Shown: in pieces, positions 50,011 to 58,105 of the stretch
Layout of the letters: every line of letters begins with the position of its first letter
How positions within the stretch are numbered: position 1 is the first letter of the stretch
From: 2-01-FULL-40-13 sp964433155
Lineage (GTDB): Bacteria; Patescibacteriota; Microgenomatia; UBA1406; GWC2-37-13
Direction: 5' to 3'
Length of the DNA stretch: 64,000 bases
Assembly (NCBI GenBank): GCA_964433155.1
Contig: CAYSQE010000004.1
Location: 1-64,000, forward strand
The notes under the pieces: model-generated
Seen by the model: the letters and a program-made list of their open reading frames with translations, nothing else
Database searches by the model: none
Told to the model about the DNA's origin: nothing
Position numbers and translations under genes: made by a program

Positions 50011-51780
50011 CTACAACGATACAATCATTTTTTCCACATATGTTAGCTCTTTGTTGACTACTATCAAATTATTTCTTGTTTCAGTCTCGTCCTTATTTTC
50101 GGATGAAAGTAACTCTGAAATTCTTCTTTTGAGACTATAGCGCTTAGCTTCATAAACTAATTTTTCTATTTTTTCATTTTTAGCATCAGAATCTGAAGAA
50201 GCAAAAAGATATATCTCATCAAATACCGATTTCAGTTCTGCTGGCAACAAATTGACAAAATTAGTCAGATGAAACTCATCATTTTTTTCCTTATATCTAA
50301 ATAAAAATTGGCATATTTTTTGATACGCTGGAATATTAAGATCTTCTGTTTTAAAAATCTCAAAAATTTTGGCGGCTTTTTGAAAAGGATCTTCGTTCTG
50401 AAAAATAATGCTTAAAAGATATTTTTGGATGATTATTTCTCTTACTATTTCAGATCTAGATTTTTTAATAGATGAAACTGTAAAACGCTGTAGTTTTTTT
50501 CTTCTCATATCTCTTATCAGTGCTTCTATGCTATTTTCCGTTACCTCCAGAATTAAAGCCAATTTTTTAATATAGTGAGATCGCACGATGGGATTTTTGA
50601 TCTTTTCGATAAAAATAACTACATCTTCCGCAATTTTTTTCTTACTATATGGATCACTTCGAGGATTTCTCTTTTGTGATAGATTGATAATGAAGTCATA
50701 AAATGGAATTGGGTCTTTGATCGCCTCTTTAAATTTAATAGGGTCATTTCTAACCGCTTCATCCGGATCCTTTGCAAAATCAAAATGTACTACTTTTATA
50801 TCAAATTCAAGATTTTCTGCTTCCTCTATTCCTTTCTTCATTGCTTCTTCTCCAGCTAAATCACTATCTAAAGCTAATGTAATTCTCGTCGTATATCTTT
50901 TTAAAAACATAAGTTGCTCTCGAGTGACCGCTGATCCTTTAATTGCAACAATATTTTCAATTCCAAGTTGGAATGGTGAAATAACATCAAGCTCTCCTTC
51001 CACTATGAAAATATTATTTTCCTTCTTGATTGCTTCTTTGGCCAGATTAATACCATATAGAGTTTCCCGCTTATGGTATAAAAGTGTCTCTGGAGTATTA
51101 ATATATTTTGCTTCGTTTTTTGTATCGCCTAAAAGTCTTCCTGAAAAACCTATAATATTATCCCTAGCATCCATTATTGGAAAAATTATTCTGCCACGAA
51201 ATCTATCATAAATGCTTCCCCTTTCGCTTTTTACCACTAACCCGCTCTCCATAATCTCGTCTTTACTATATTTTTTCCTTTTTAAAAATTTAAGTAATGA
51301 ATCCCAAGAAGAAGGAGCATAACCTATGTTAAATTTTTTAATAATCTTTGGATCTAAGTTTCGTTTCTTAAGATAAGCCTTTGCATTATCGCCAAATCTT
51401 GTCTTATAAAAAATAAACTCAAAAAATTCTTTCGCAAGAAGATTGATGCTGATAAGTCTTTCTTTTTTTTTCCAAAATTTATCTTCGAACTGAATATTTG
51501 TTAGTTTTACGCCAGATTTTCCGGCTAATTCTCTTAAGGCCTCAATAAAGGTGATATTTTCCCATTTCATCAAAAATTTGATGACGTCTCCCCCTTCTTG
51601 ACAAGCTCCAAAACAATGCCAAATTTGACGATCTGGCGACACTACAAACGATGGTGTTTTTTCTTGATGGAATGGACAAAGAGCTTTGTAATTTCTTCCA
51701 GACTTCTTTAGAGATATATAAGAGTTAAGAAACGTGATGATGTCAACTTTCTTTTTAATCTCTTCTATTGGGCTTTCCAT
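50011..51780 (-). CDS. dnaG: DNA primase DnaG
   Basis: A 589-residue bacterial primase. The zinc domain has C35-x2-H38 and then HC56FGAC60, so the last two ligands are spaced C-x3-C, not the usual C-x2-C. The TOPRIM domain has FIVEGELD and ALDSDLAG with the metal-binding Glu and DxD. The C-terminal helical region that binds DnaB is short and divergent. The minus-strand TAAAAT lies 6 nt before the ATG (51780), a leaderless-type start. It is in an operon with rpoD. Confidence 0.97.
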   Translation of the reverse strand: MESPIEEIKKKVDIITFLNSYISLKKSGRNYKALCPFHQEKTPSFVVSPDRQIWHCFGACQEGGDVIKFLMKWENITFIEALRELAGKSGVKLTNIQFEDKFWKKKERLISINLLAKEFFEFIFYKTRFGDNAKAYLKKRNLDPKIIKKFNIGYAPSSWDSLLKFLKRKKYSKDEIMESGLVVKSERGSIYDRFRGRIIFPIMDARDNIIGFSGRLLGDTKNEAKYINTPETLLYHKRETLYGINLAKEAIKKENNIFIVEGELDVISPFQLGIENIVAIKGSAVTREQLMFLKRYTTRITLALDSDLAGEEAMKKGIEEAENLEFDIKVVHFDFAKDPDEAVRNDPIKFKEAIKDPIPFYDFIINLSQKRNPRSDPYSKKKIAEDVVIFIEKIKNPIVRSHYIKKLALILEVTENSIEALIRDMRRKKLQRFTVSSIKKSRSEIVREIIIQKYLLSIIFQNEDPFQKAAKIFEIFKTEDLNIPAYQKICQFLFRYKEKNDEFHLTNFVNLLPAELKSVFDEIYLFASSDSDAKNEKIEKLVYEAKRYSLKRRISELLSSENKDETETRNNLIVVNKELTYVEKMIVSL

Positions 51781-51829
51781 GTATATATTTTATCACTATA
51801 ATCGCTTGTTTTTTTAAACAACACTGATC

Positions 51830-51835
51830 TATAAT
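51830..51835 (+). promoter_or_regulatory. -10 box that decides the start of the PilM-like gene
   Basis: TATAAT here ends 7 nt before ATG 51843 and overlaps an earlier in-frame ATG at 51834. If this is the -10 box, the earlier ATG is not in the mRNA and the protein starts at 51843. Confidence 0.55.
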
Positions 51836-51842
51836 GAAACTG

Positions 51843-53291
51843 ATGTTGTATCTATTTATTGAAAAAAATCGGGTCAAACTTCTCCAGCTAAAAAAATCGC
51901 TTCTTGGACAGTATGAAACTCATGTATTCTCCAAATCCTATCAATCAGCTCTACTTCAACAGGGAAAAATTATTAATGTGGATTTTGTTGCTTCAGCCCT
52001 TAAAGAAGCTTTGCAATCGTTGTCGAATGGGGAAACTAGAGACAAAAATACGCTTTTAATTTTACCCCAGGAAAGCTATTCATTTTTGCGGATCCAGGTT
52101 CCATCTGACATTGCTCCCTCAGCAATTTCTTCATTCATAAAAGATAAATCGCACTCAAATTTACCATTTAATTTAGAGGATTGTACTTATGATTATTTTG
52201 TTGAAGAAAGTAAAGTAGAAAAATATGTCCATTTTTTTGCTGTTGAAAATGAAACACTAGCAAAGTTTAGGGAAGCTTTGAACTTGATTGAATTAAAATT
52301 AGATATAATTTTACCAGAAACCGCAACATACTTTAAATTATTCCAAAAGACATTAAGAAAAGACAAAAAAGAAAATATTTTGTACGTTTCATATGATAAA
52401 GATCAGCTTACTGGATTTCTCTACGATTCGTTTGGGCAAACATCATCCGAAAAATGGATTAAGAACTTAGATCAAGATAAAAAAATCGAAGACATATTAA
52501 AAGAAAAGGCTACTGAATTCGAACAACAGCAAAAGAAATTAAATCGACTTATTTTAGCTGGCACTGAATCAGTGAACATAAGACAAGATACCTTTACGAA
52601 AGCGGTCGGCATCTGGACAAATCCACTGAAACGTATAATACCAGAGTTCTATCAGGATTACTTAAAATTACTTTTTTCATCAACCAGCAAACCTTTTTCT
52701 GTTCTTTCTTTCGAGGCATGTGTTGGTGCCTTTATTTTCAATGAACAGCATAAAAATTTCTCACTTCTTAAAAATGCCAAAGGGTCAGCAAAATTTTCGA
52801 CTCTCACTAGACTAAGTCTGCCAAAAAAAGAAATTTTTATTTTTTTTGCTTCTTTTGTTCTGTCTTTTATTTTTTTTGTTTTAGTGTCAAAATATAAAAA
52901 TAGAATTAATTTTGATTTTCTTCCAAAAAAAACAAAACCAATAACTACAGTAACGCCAATAAAACCTTCGCCAACGATTAAAGCAACACCTACTCTATCT
53001 TTCAAAAAAGAAGAGTTAAAGATAAAAATCCTCAATGGATCTGGTATAGTCGGAAAAGCAAGTGAAATCAAAGCTCTGTTAAGAGAGAAAGAATATCAGG
53101 AAATCTTGACGGGTAATGCTGATAACTTTGATTATGAACAGTCCGAACTCCAAATCAAAAAGTCTAAAACATCTGTTACTTCTCTTATAAAAAGCGACCT
53201 GAAAGATAGTATTACCTCATTTAAAGAGACCGTTCTTGAAGAAGACGAAGCAGCCGATGTAATCATAATCATTGGGTCAGACGTCAAATAA
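51843..53291 (+). CDS. PilM-like protein fused to a LytR_C domain
   Basis: A 482-residue protein in three parts. Residues 1-300 look like a PilM/actin-like fold (short strands MLYLFIEKNRVKLLQL, LLILPQESYSFLRIQVP, FFAVENETL, LDIILPETATYFKLF). A membrane helix lies at about 328-347, followed by a Pro/Thr-rich linker. The C-terminus matches LytR_C: KIKILNGSGIVGKASEIKALL, GNADNFDYEQSEL, DVIIIIGSD. The first part would be cytoplasmic and the LytR_C part outside. Such a link between a PilM-like module and a wall-associated domain is unusual; in CPR, PilM normally serves type IV pili. It is divergent from dnaG. Confidence 0.65.
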   Translation: MLYLFIEKNRVKLLQLKKSLLGQYETHVFSKSYQSALLQQGKIINVDFVASALKEALQSLSNGETRDKNTLLILPQESYSFLRIQVPSDIAPSAISSFIKDKSHSNLPFNLEDCTYDYFVEESKVEKYVHFFAVENETLAKFREALNLIELKLDIILPETATYFKLFQKTLRKDKKENILYVSYDKDQLTGFLYDSFGQTSSEKWIKNLDQDKKIEDILKEKATEFEQQQKKLNRLILAGTESVNIRQDTFTKAVGIWTNPLKRIIPEFYQDYLKLLFSSTSKPFSVLSFEACVGAFIFNEQHKNFSLLKNAKGSAKFSTLTRLSLPKKEIFIFFASFVLSFIFFVLVSKYKNRINFDFLPKKTKPITTVTPIKPSPTIKATPTLSFKKEELKIKILNGSGIVGKASEIKALLREKEYQEILTGNADNFDYEQSELQIKKSKTSVTSLIKSDLKDSITSFKETVLEEDEAADVIIIIGSDVK

Positions 53292-53317
53292 TCTTGATTC
53301 AATTATTGACTCTGCTA

Positions 53318-53680
53318 TTATGAAACATCTAATGTCTGAGTTAAAGCTTTTTGTTGTGATTTAATGTAACGATTTATATGTTGTTGAAAACCGTCTAAAA
53401 AAAAACTGATGACTGAAGCATTCTCCTTTATATTAAATCCGCATTTTTGAGCAGCCAAAAACCCTCTTTTATAGACTCTTGCTATATCAAGATCTACAAT
53501 TGATCGTTCTCCCTCTTCTAGCGCCTTAAAATAAACAACTTCCATCACATTATTGACTATTTTATCTAACGCAAGTTTCATTTCTCCCTTCTCTGTCTGA
53601 ATAAGTTCAAAATTCAATTCACTTATTCTTCTCGGATGCAGTTTTTGGGAAGTAGCAGAAATTGCATTGTTATCTAGCAT
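53318..53680 (-). CDS. Conserved-type helical protein of unknown function
   Basis: A 120-residue protein, soluble, predicted mostly helical after a first strand pair (ELNFELIQTEKGEMKLAL). It has no signal peptide, one Cys and a long amphipathic C-terminal helix. I do not recognise the family. Its promoter is good: minus strand TTGACT, 16 nt, TATAGA, then 10 nt to the ATG, so it is a real gene in all likelihood. It is divergent from prfB and its 3' end lies 26 bp from that of the PilM-like gene. Confidence 0.6.
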   Translation of the reverse strand: MLDNNAISATSQKLHPRRISELNFELIQTEKGEMKLALDKIVNNVMEVVYFKALEEGERSIVDLDIARVYKRGFLAAQKCGFNIKENASVISFFLDGFQQHINRYIKSQQKALTQTLDVS

Positions 53681-53755
53681 TTTAATTTATTCTATATAAT
53701 CTTTGCTAAGAAAGTCAAGCGGCCATAATTATGATAGAATGCATATATCATTTTT

Positions 53756-54760
53756 ATGGAAAAAATAGAACTAAAGAAAAAATTGGAGAGTATTATCGCA
53801 AAAGCAAATATCCCTTTGAAAAAGAAAAAGCTTGGTATATTGGAAAAGCAAACCTACGATCCAATATTTTGGCAGGATAGTAGGAAGGCTGCTGACGTGA
53901 TGAAAAAAATCAACGACTTAAAAAGGGAAATAGAAGATGTTGAAATGATGCAGCTTTTGTTTGAGGAAAATCTGTTAAAAGAAGCAGAAGAACTCATTAA
54001 AAAATACGAAATTCTTTTATTTCTCTCTGGATCTTTTGATAAAGGCGACGCAATATTTGCCATTCATGCAGGCCAAGGCGGAACAGAGGCGATGGACTGG
54101 GCCCAAATGCTTTTTCGTATGTATACACGATATTTTGAAAAAAAAGGCTGGCATTTTGAGGAAATCGACCGTGTACCAGGAGACGAGGCTGGTATTAAAA
54201 GTAGTATATTAAACGTTTATGGAAATTTCGCCTATGGATATCTTAAAGCTGAGGCAGGTGTACATCGTTTAGTCAGACAGTCTCCCTTTAACGCTGATAA
54301 ATTAAGGCAAACTTCTTTTGCGCTAGTTGAGGTTTTACCAATCATCGAAGACAGAGATATTCATGTTAAAGATGAAGATCTTGAATGGCAGTTTTTTAGA
54401 AGCGGTGGCAAAGGTGGACAAAACGTAAATAAAGTCGCAACCGCAGTGCGATTAACTCATAAACCATCAGGGATCATTGTAACTTGTCAACAAGAAAGAT
54501 ATCAAGGAGCTAATCGAGAAAATGCCCTAAAGATTCTTCGGGCAAAGCTATGGCAGATTCAGGAAGAAAAGAGACAAAATGAAATTGAATCTTTTAAAAA
54601 AGTAAAAATGGCTTCTTGGGGTAGACAAATTAGATCCTATGTACTACATCCTTATAAATTAATTAAAGATCTTCGAACTGATCATGAAGAAACAAATACT
54701 GACTCTATCCTCGCTGGAGAACTAGATGGATTTATTGAAGCATATTTGAAAAAGAACTGA
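53756..54760 (+). CDS. prfB: Peptide chain release factor 2
   Basis: A 334-residue class I release factor. The codon-recognition motif is SPF (RQSPFNADKLRQTSF), which marks RF2 (UAA/UGA), and the catalytic loop is SGGKGGQNVNK with GGQ. The frame is continuous, so it lacks the programmed +1 frameshift found in many RF2 genes, and the N-domain is somewhat short. Its presence, with TGA stops such as its own, shows that UGA is a stop here. That separates this organism from the CPR lineages that read UGA as glycine. Confidence 0.97.
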   Translation: MEKIELKKKLESIIAKANIPLKKKKLGILEKQTYDPIFWQDSRKAADVMKKINDLKREIEDVEMMQLLFEENLLKEAEELIKKYEILLFLSGSFDKGDAIFAIHAGQGGTEAMDWAQMLFRMYTRYFEKKGWHFEEIDRVPGDEAGIKSSILNVYGNFAYGYLKAEAGVHRLVRQSPFNADKLRQTSFALVEVLPIIEDRDIHVKDEDLEWQFFRSGGKGGQNVNKVATAVRLTHKPSGIIVTCQQERYQGANRENALKILRAKLWQIQEEKRQNEIESFKKVKMASWGRQIRSYVLHPYKLIKDLRTDHEETNTDSILAGELDGFIEAYLKKN

Positions 54761-54768
54761 TAAAAGAA

Positions 54769-54797
54769 TTGTTTTTTTAATATTTCCTTGCTATGCT
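54769..54797 (+). promoter_or_regulatory. Promoter of the 54804 gene and ftsEX (leaderless)
   Basis: TTGTTT (54769-54774), 17 nt, TATGCT (54792-54797), then 6 nt to the ATG at 54804. The whole promoter fits in the 43 bp after the prfB stop. Confidence 0.6.
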
Positions 54798-54803
54798 TTT
54801 TAT

Positions 54804-55250
54804 ATGGATAATCCAGTAAAGAATGAAAAGCTCATTCATAATTTAGATTCTTCTGATGCAAGTGAAAAAATCACAATAAAATCCTTCATTATATTTTTAG
54901 TTATTGCCAGTATAGCTGGGTTAGCGGTTGGTTTTTTGTTTTCTTTGATAAAAAAAGCGACTACAGTTTCTCAGGGAACGAAATCAGCAAAGGCAGAAAA
55001 AACCGCTGGAATTGCTGATAAAAAAACATTTAAGGATAAAGCAGAGGGAACATTGAAAGAAGGCGGGGTTGACGGTGAAGGCAACTTTCATCTTGAAAGA
55101 CCTGGAGGCAAATCACAAAATGTCTATCTTACCTCAACAACTGTAGATTTGTCTCAATATCTGGGTAAAAAAGTACGTGTATGGGGAGAAACATTTCAAG
55201 CTGAAAAAGCTGGTTGGCTCATGGATGTTGGATTAGTTGAAGTTCTCTAA
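54804..55250 (+). CDS. Membrane-anchored protein of unknown function upstream of ftsE
   Basis: A 148-residue protein: a short cytoplasmic N-terminus, one membrane helix (about 24-46), an Ala/Lys-rich linker, and a compact outer domain (about 75-148). That domain has GGVDGEGNFHLERPGGKSQ, VYLTSTTVDLSQYLGKKVRVWGET and GWLMDVGLVEV, which looks like an OB-like small barrel. I recall similar proteins in other CPR genomes but no function. Its stop overlaps the ftsE start (TAATG), so it is translated with FtsEX and may be an accessory of that complex. Confidence 0.65.
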   Translation: MDNPVKNEKLIHNLDSSDASEKITIKSFIIFLVIASIAGLAVGFLFSLIKKATTVSQGTKSAKAEKTAGIADKKTFKDKAEGTLKEGGVDGEGNFHLERPGGKSQNVYLTSTTVDLSQYLGKKVRVWGETFQAEKAGWLMDVGLVEVL

Positions 55251-55927
55251 TGATTAAATTTGAAAACGTCACAAAAAAATTCCACTTAGGTAACACCGCC
55301 CTTGAGAATATCTCTTTTGAGATTGAGAATAAGGAATTTGTTTTTTTTGTCGGTCCATCAGGTGCTGGAAAAACTACTATTCTTAAACTAATTTTAAGAG
55401 AATCACTCCCCACATCTGGTTCAGTTGTTATTGAAGATTTTGAAGTCACAGCAAAAAAATTTCATAAAATCGAAGCTTTACGAAGAAAGATTGGAATGAT
55501 TTTTCAAGACTTTAAAATTCTTATTGACAAGAATATATTTGAAAATATTGCTCTAGGACTTAAAATATTAGGTTTACCTGATGACCAAATCAAGAAAGAA
55601 GTAAAAGAAGCGCTGGGACTTGTTGGGCTATCAAAGAAAGAGATGATTTTCCCAGCTCAACTTTCTGCGGGTGAACTACAAAGAGTTGCGATAGCCAGGG
55701 CGATTGTAGGAAATAGAGAGATCATCTTAGCTGATGAACCAACTGGTAACCTTGATCCACAAACAACTTGGGAAATAATGAAAATCTTTAAAAAATTGGA
55801 AGGAAAAAAAACACTCATCATTGCAAGTCATAATACCGACGTTGTAAATAGCTTTCAGAAAAGAGTTATTGCTTTAAAACAAGGAAAGCTTATAAAAGAT
55901 GAACGAAAGGGGAGGTATGAAATATGA
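55250..55927 (+). CDS. ftsE: Cell-division ABC ATPase FtsE
   Basis: A 225-residue ATPase: Walker A GPSGAGKTT, the FtsE-like Q-loop FQDFKIL, signature LSAGELQRVAIARAI (the usual LSGGE has one Gly to Ala), Walker B ILADEPTGNLD and the H-loop IASHN. With FtsX it drives peptidoglycan hydrolases at division sites from the cytoplasmic side. It overlaps the upstream gene by 1 nt and ftsX by 4 bp. Confidence 0.94.
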   Translation: MIKFENVTKKFHLGNTALENISFEIENKEFVFFVGPSGAGKTTILKLILRESLPTSGSVVIEDFEVTAKKFHKIEALRRKIGMIFQDFKILIDKNIFENIALGLKILGLPDDQIKKEVKEALGLVGLSKKEMIFPAQLSAGELQRVAIARAIVGNREIILADEPTGNLDPQTTWEIMKIFKKLEGKKTLIIASHNTDVVNSFQKRVIALKQGKLIKDERKGRYEI

Positions 55928-56820
55928 ACGACATTTTCAATTCTCTTAGAAGAACACCATACCAATCATTAGCTGCTTTTTTAATTTTATTTTTTACTCT
56001 TTTTATGTCAACTATAATGCTTGTCTCGTTAACTTTTCTCTATGGTCTTTTAGGATATGTAGAGACAAGACCTCAAGTTACAGTTTATTTCCAAACAAAT
56101 TCACCAGAAAATACCATTTTTAAAATTCGCGACAGTCTCACGAATTCCGAAAAAGTGCAATCGATTAAATATATCTCAAAAGAAAATGCTTATAAAATTT
56201 ATAAGCAACTGAATAAAGACAATCCATTGCTTCTTGAAATGGTTTCTCCCGATATATTGCCTGCATCGTTAGAAATATTTGCTAAAAAACCATCATATCT
56301 TCCGGAACTTGCTGATTTTTTAAAGAAGCAACCTGGTGTTGATGAGGTTAATTTCCAAAAAGATATTCTCAACCGTCTTTTAACCTTAACAAATATCTTA
56401 AGAAAAACAACTATTGTATTTTTCATTTTTCTGATGCTTTTGTCTATTCTTGTACTCACTACTACCACTCTCTTTAAAATTGCTCTAAAAAAAGACGAGA
56501 TAGAACTTTTGAGACTCTTGGGTGCAAGCAACTTTTACATAAAAAAACCATTTCTCATCGAGGCGCTTTTGTTCGGAATAGCAGCTTCAGTTACATCTTT
56601 TGTAATAATCTTAGGTATTTTATTTTATCTTAAGTCTTTTTTGGCTTCGTATCTTGCCGGTATACCTCAACTTACGCTCTTACCTGAGTTCATCCAATTA
56701 AAAGTCTGGCCGATCAACTTGACCTTTCTATTTGTCATGTTTCTTTTTTCTTCGCTTTTTGGGATCATTATTGCTTTACTCGCTACCCTACTAGCAACTC
56801 AAAAGTATTTAAAAATTTGA
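55924..56820 (+). CDS. ftsX: Cell-division permease FtsX
   Basis: A 298-residue protein with the FtsX topology: an N-terminal helix (16-44), an outer domain (about 50-155) with VTVYFQTN and ISKENAYKIYKQ, and three C-terminal helices (160-185, 210-235, 262-292) with LKKDEIELLRLLGASNFYIKKPFLIEA between the first two. It passes ATP-driven changes in FtsE to an outside hydrolase; the M23 protein encoded 44 nt downstream is the likely partner, as in FtsEX-PcsB or FtsEX-EnvC. Confidence 0.93.
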   Translation: MNDIFNSLRRTPYQSLAAFLILFFTLFMSTIMLVSLTFLYGLLGYVETRPQVTVYFQTNSPENTIFKIRDSLTNSEKVQSIKYISKENAYKIYKQLNKDNPLLLEMVSPDILPASLEIFAKKPSYLPELADFLKKQPGVDEVNFQKDILNRLLTLTNILRKTTIVFFIFLMLLSILVLTTTTLFKIALKKDEIELLRLLGASNFYIKKPFLIEALLFGIAASVTSFVIILGILFYLKSFLASYLAGIPQLTLLPEFIQLKVWPINLTFLFVMFLFSSLFGIIIALLATLLATQKYLKI

Positions 56821-56851
56821 TCGCATCAAATTTTTAAACGTTCTCCTAAGT

Positions 56852-56857
56852 TATAAT
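56852..56857 (+). promoter_or_regulatory. -10 box of the M23 hydrolase gene (leaderless)
   Basis: TATAAT 6 nt before ATG 56864; the gene can thus be read apart from ftsEX. Confidence 0.6.
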
Positions 56858-56863
56858 AATAGT

Positions 56864-58045
56864 ATGATAAGAAAAATTATTGTTTTTTTTCTTCTTATTT
56901 TTCATCTATCCTTGAGTCCTGTTTTTTCACAACAAAATGCAAGCGATGTTGCAAAAAAAATTGAAGAGTATCAAAAAAAGCTCAACGAATTGGCTCAACA
57001 AAGAGATTCTCTTTCTTCACAGATTCAATATATGACAACACAGATCAGTTTGACAACTCTGCGAATTCAAGAGACTGAAGAAAAAATTATCACCACACAG
57101 AAAGAAATTGAGATACTCAATTCCAGAATCGAAGGCCTAGACACAGCTCTTAGTCACCTCTCAAAATTACTCCTTAGAAAAGTTGTGGTGAGTTATAAAA
57201 AAAGAGCTATCTCTGTTTTTGACATGCTTTTGGATAGTGAAAATGCTAATGATTTTATAAGTCGGGTAAAATATTTAAAGACCGCCCAACAGAGTAATCA
57301 AAAACTCCTAGTTCAAGTTCAGGAGACGAAACTTAACTTTGAAGAACAAAAAAGATTGAGAGAGACTAAAACAGTTGAATTAAAAACACTGGAAAAACAA
57401 CTGAACGCTCAGAAAGATGAACTCAACAATCAAAAAGCCGCTAAGCAAAAACTTCTCGCGGTTACTCAAAACGATGAAAATGTCTACCAGAGACTACTTG
57501 AACGGGCCCGGGCTGAATATGCGGCCATCCAAGGCATCATAGCGGGAGCTGGTACAGAAACAAAGTTAAAAGAAGTTAAAAAGGGAGATACGATTGCTTC
57601 AGTCATTTCCGGCGCATCGTGTAATTCTTCTGGAGGTCACCTTCATTTTATCGTTCAGGAAAACGGTACGGTATCTAATCCTTTTGCCTATTTAAAGTCT
57701 GTTGATTATACTAACTGTTCAGGATCATCCTCAGGATCATCCTGCGAATCATCCGATAGTGATTCATTCAATCCATCTGGTAGTTGGGACTGGCCGCTTA
57801 ATCCACCAATTGAGTTGGAGCAAGGATATGGAAGCACCTGGGCAACAAGAAATACCTGGGTAGGTAGAATTTATAGCTTTCATAACGGTATAGACATTAA
57901 TGGTTCTTCAAGCTCTGCCTTTGCTGTGGCCGATGGCGATCTATACAGGGGAAGTTATTCTGTCGGCTGCACGCTCCCATATGTCAAACTAGTCCACAAA
58001 GACTCTAATACGGTGACTTTTTATCTTCATGTTTATTCTTTATAA
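56864..58045 (+). CDS. FtsEX-linked coiled-coil M23 peptidoglycan hydrolase, permuted domain
   Basis: A 393-residue protein: signal peptide (1-22), a long coiled coil (about 27-225), then an M23 (LytM) domain whose parts come in swapped order. First comes the usual C-terminal piece (KKGDTIASVISGA...GGH259LH261FIVQENG...NPFAYL, 238-280), then a Ser/Cys-rich linker, then the usual N-terminal piece (WDWPLNPP, QGYGSTWA, FH340NGID344, ADGDLYRGSY, VKLVHKD, YLH389VY), which ends the protein. The zinc ligands H340, D344 and H261 and the catalytic His 259 and 389 are all present, so the enzyme should work. The coiled coil is like that of EnvC/PcsB and would bind FtsX. Substrate: peptidoglycan cross-bridges. 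Confidence 0.88.
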   Translation: MIRKIIVFFLLIFHLSLSPVFSQQNASDVAKKIEEYQKKLNELAQQRDSLSSQIQYMTTQISLTTLRIQETEEKIITTQKEIEILNSRIEGLDTALSHLSKLLLRKVVVSYKKRAISVFDMLLDSENANDFISRVKYLKTAQQSNQKLLVQVQETKLNFEEQKRLRETKTVELKTLEKQLNAQKDELNNQKAAKQKLLAVTQNDENVYQRLLERARAEYAAIQGIIAGAGTETKLKEVKKGDTIASVISGASCNSSGGHLHFIVQENGTVSNPFAYLKSVDYTNCSGSSSGSSCESSDSDSFNPSGSWDWPLNPPIELEQGYGSTWATRNTWVGRIYSFHNGIDINGSSSSAFAVADGDLYRGSYSVGCTLPYVKLVHKDSNTVTFYLHVYSL

Positions 58046-58105
58046 TGATTTTGTCGATTATAGTCCATTGACACTCGTATATTTTAAACGCAAGATGAAA
58101 AATAT

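Noticed and set aside
50717..51211. Plus-strand open frame of 164 codons opposite dnaG
   Set aside because: It is a shadow of the primase coding strand with a Ser/Ile-rich composition typical of antisense frames.
52658..53071. Minus-strand open frame of 137 codons opposite the PilM-like gene
   Set aside because: Antisense shadow with no promoter or ribosome site; the plus-strand frame is long and has the LytR_C motifs.
57570..57720. A first, broken M23 domain followed by a second complete one
   Set aside because: The first piece lacks the HxxxD part and the second lacks the HxH part; only together do they give one full set of catalytic residues, which favours permutation.
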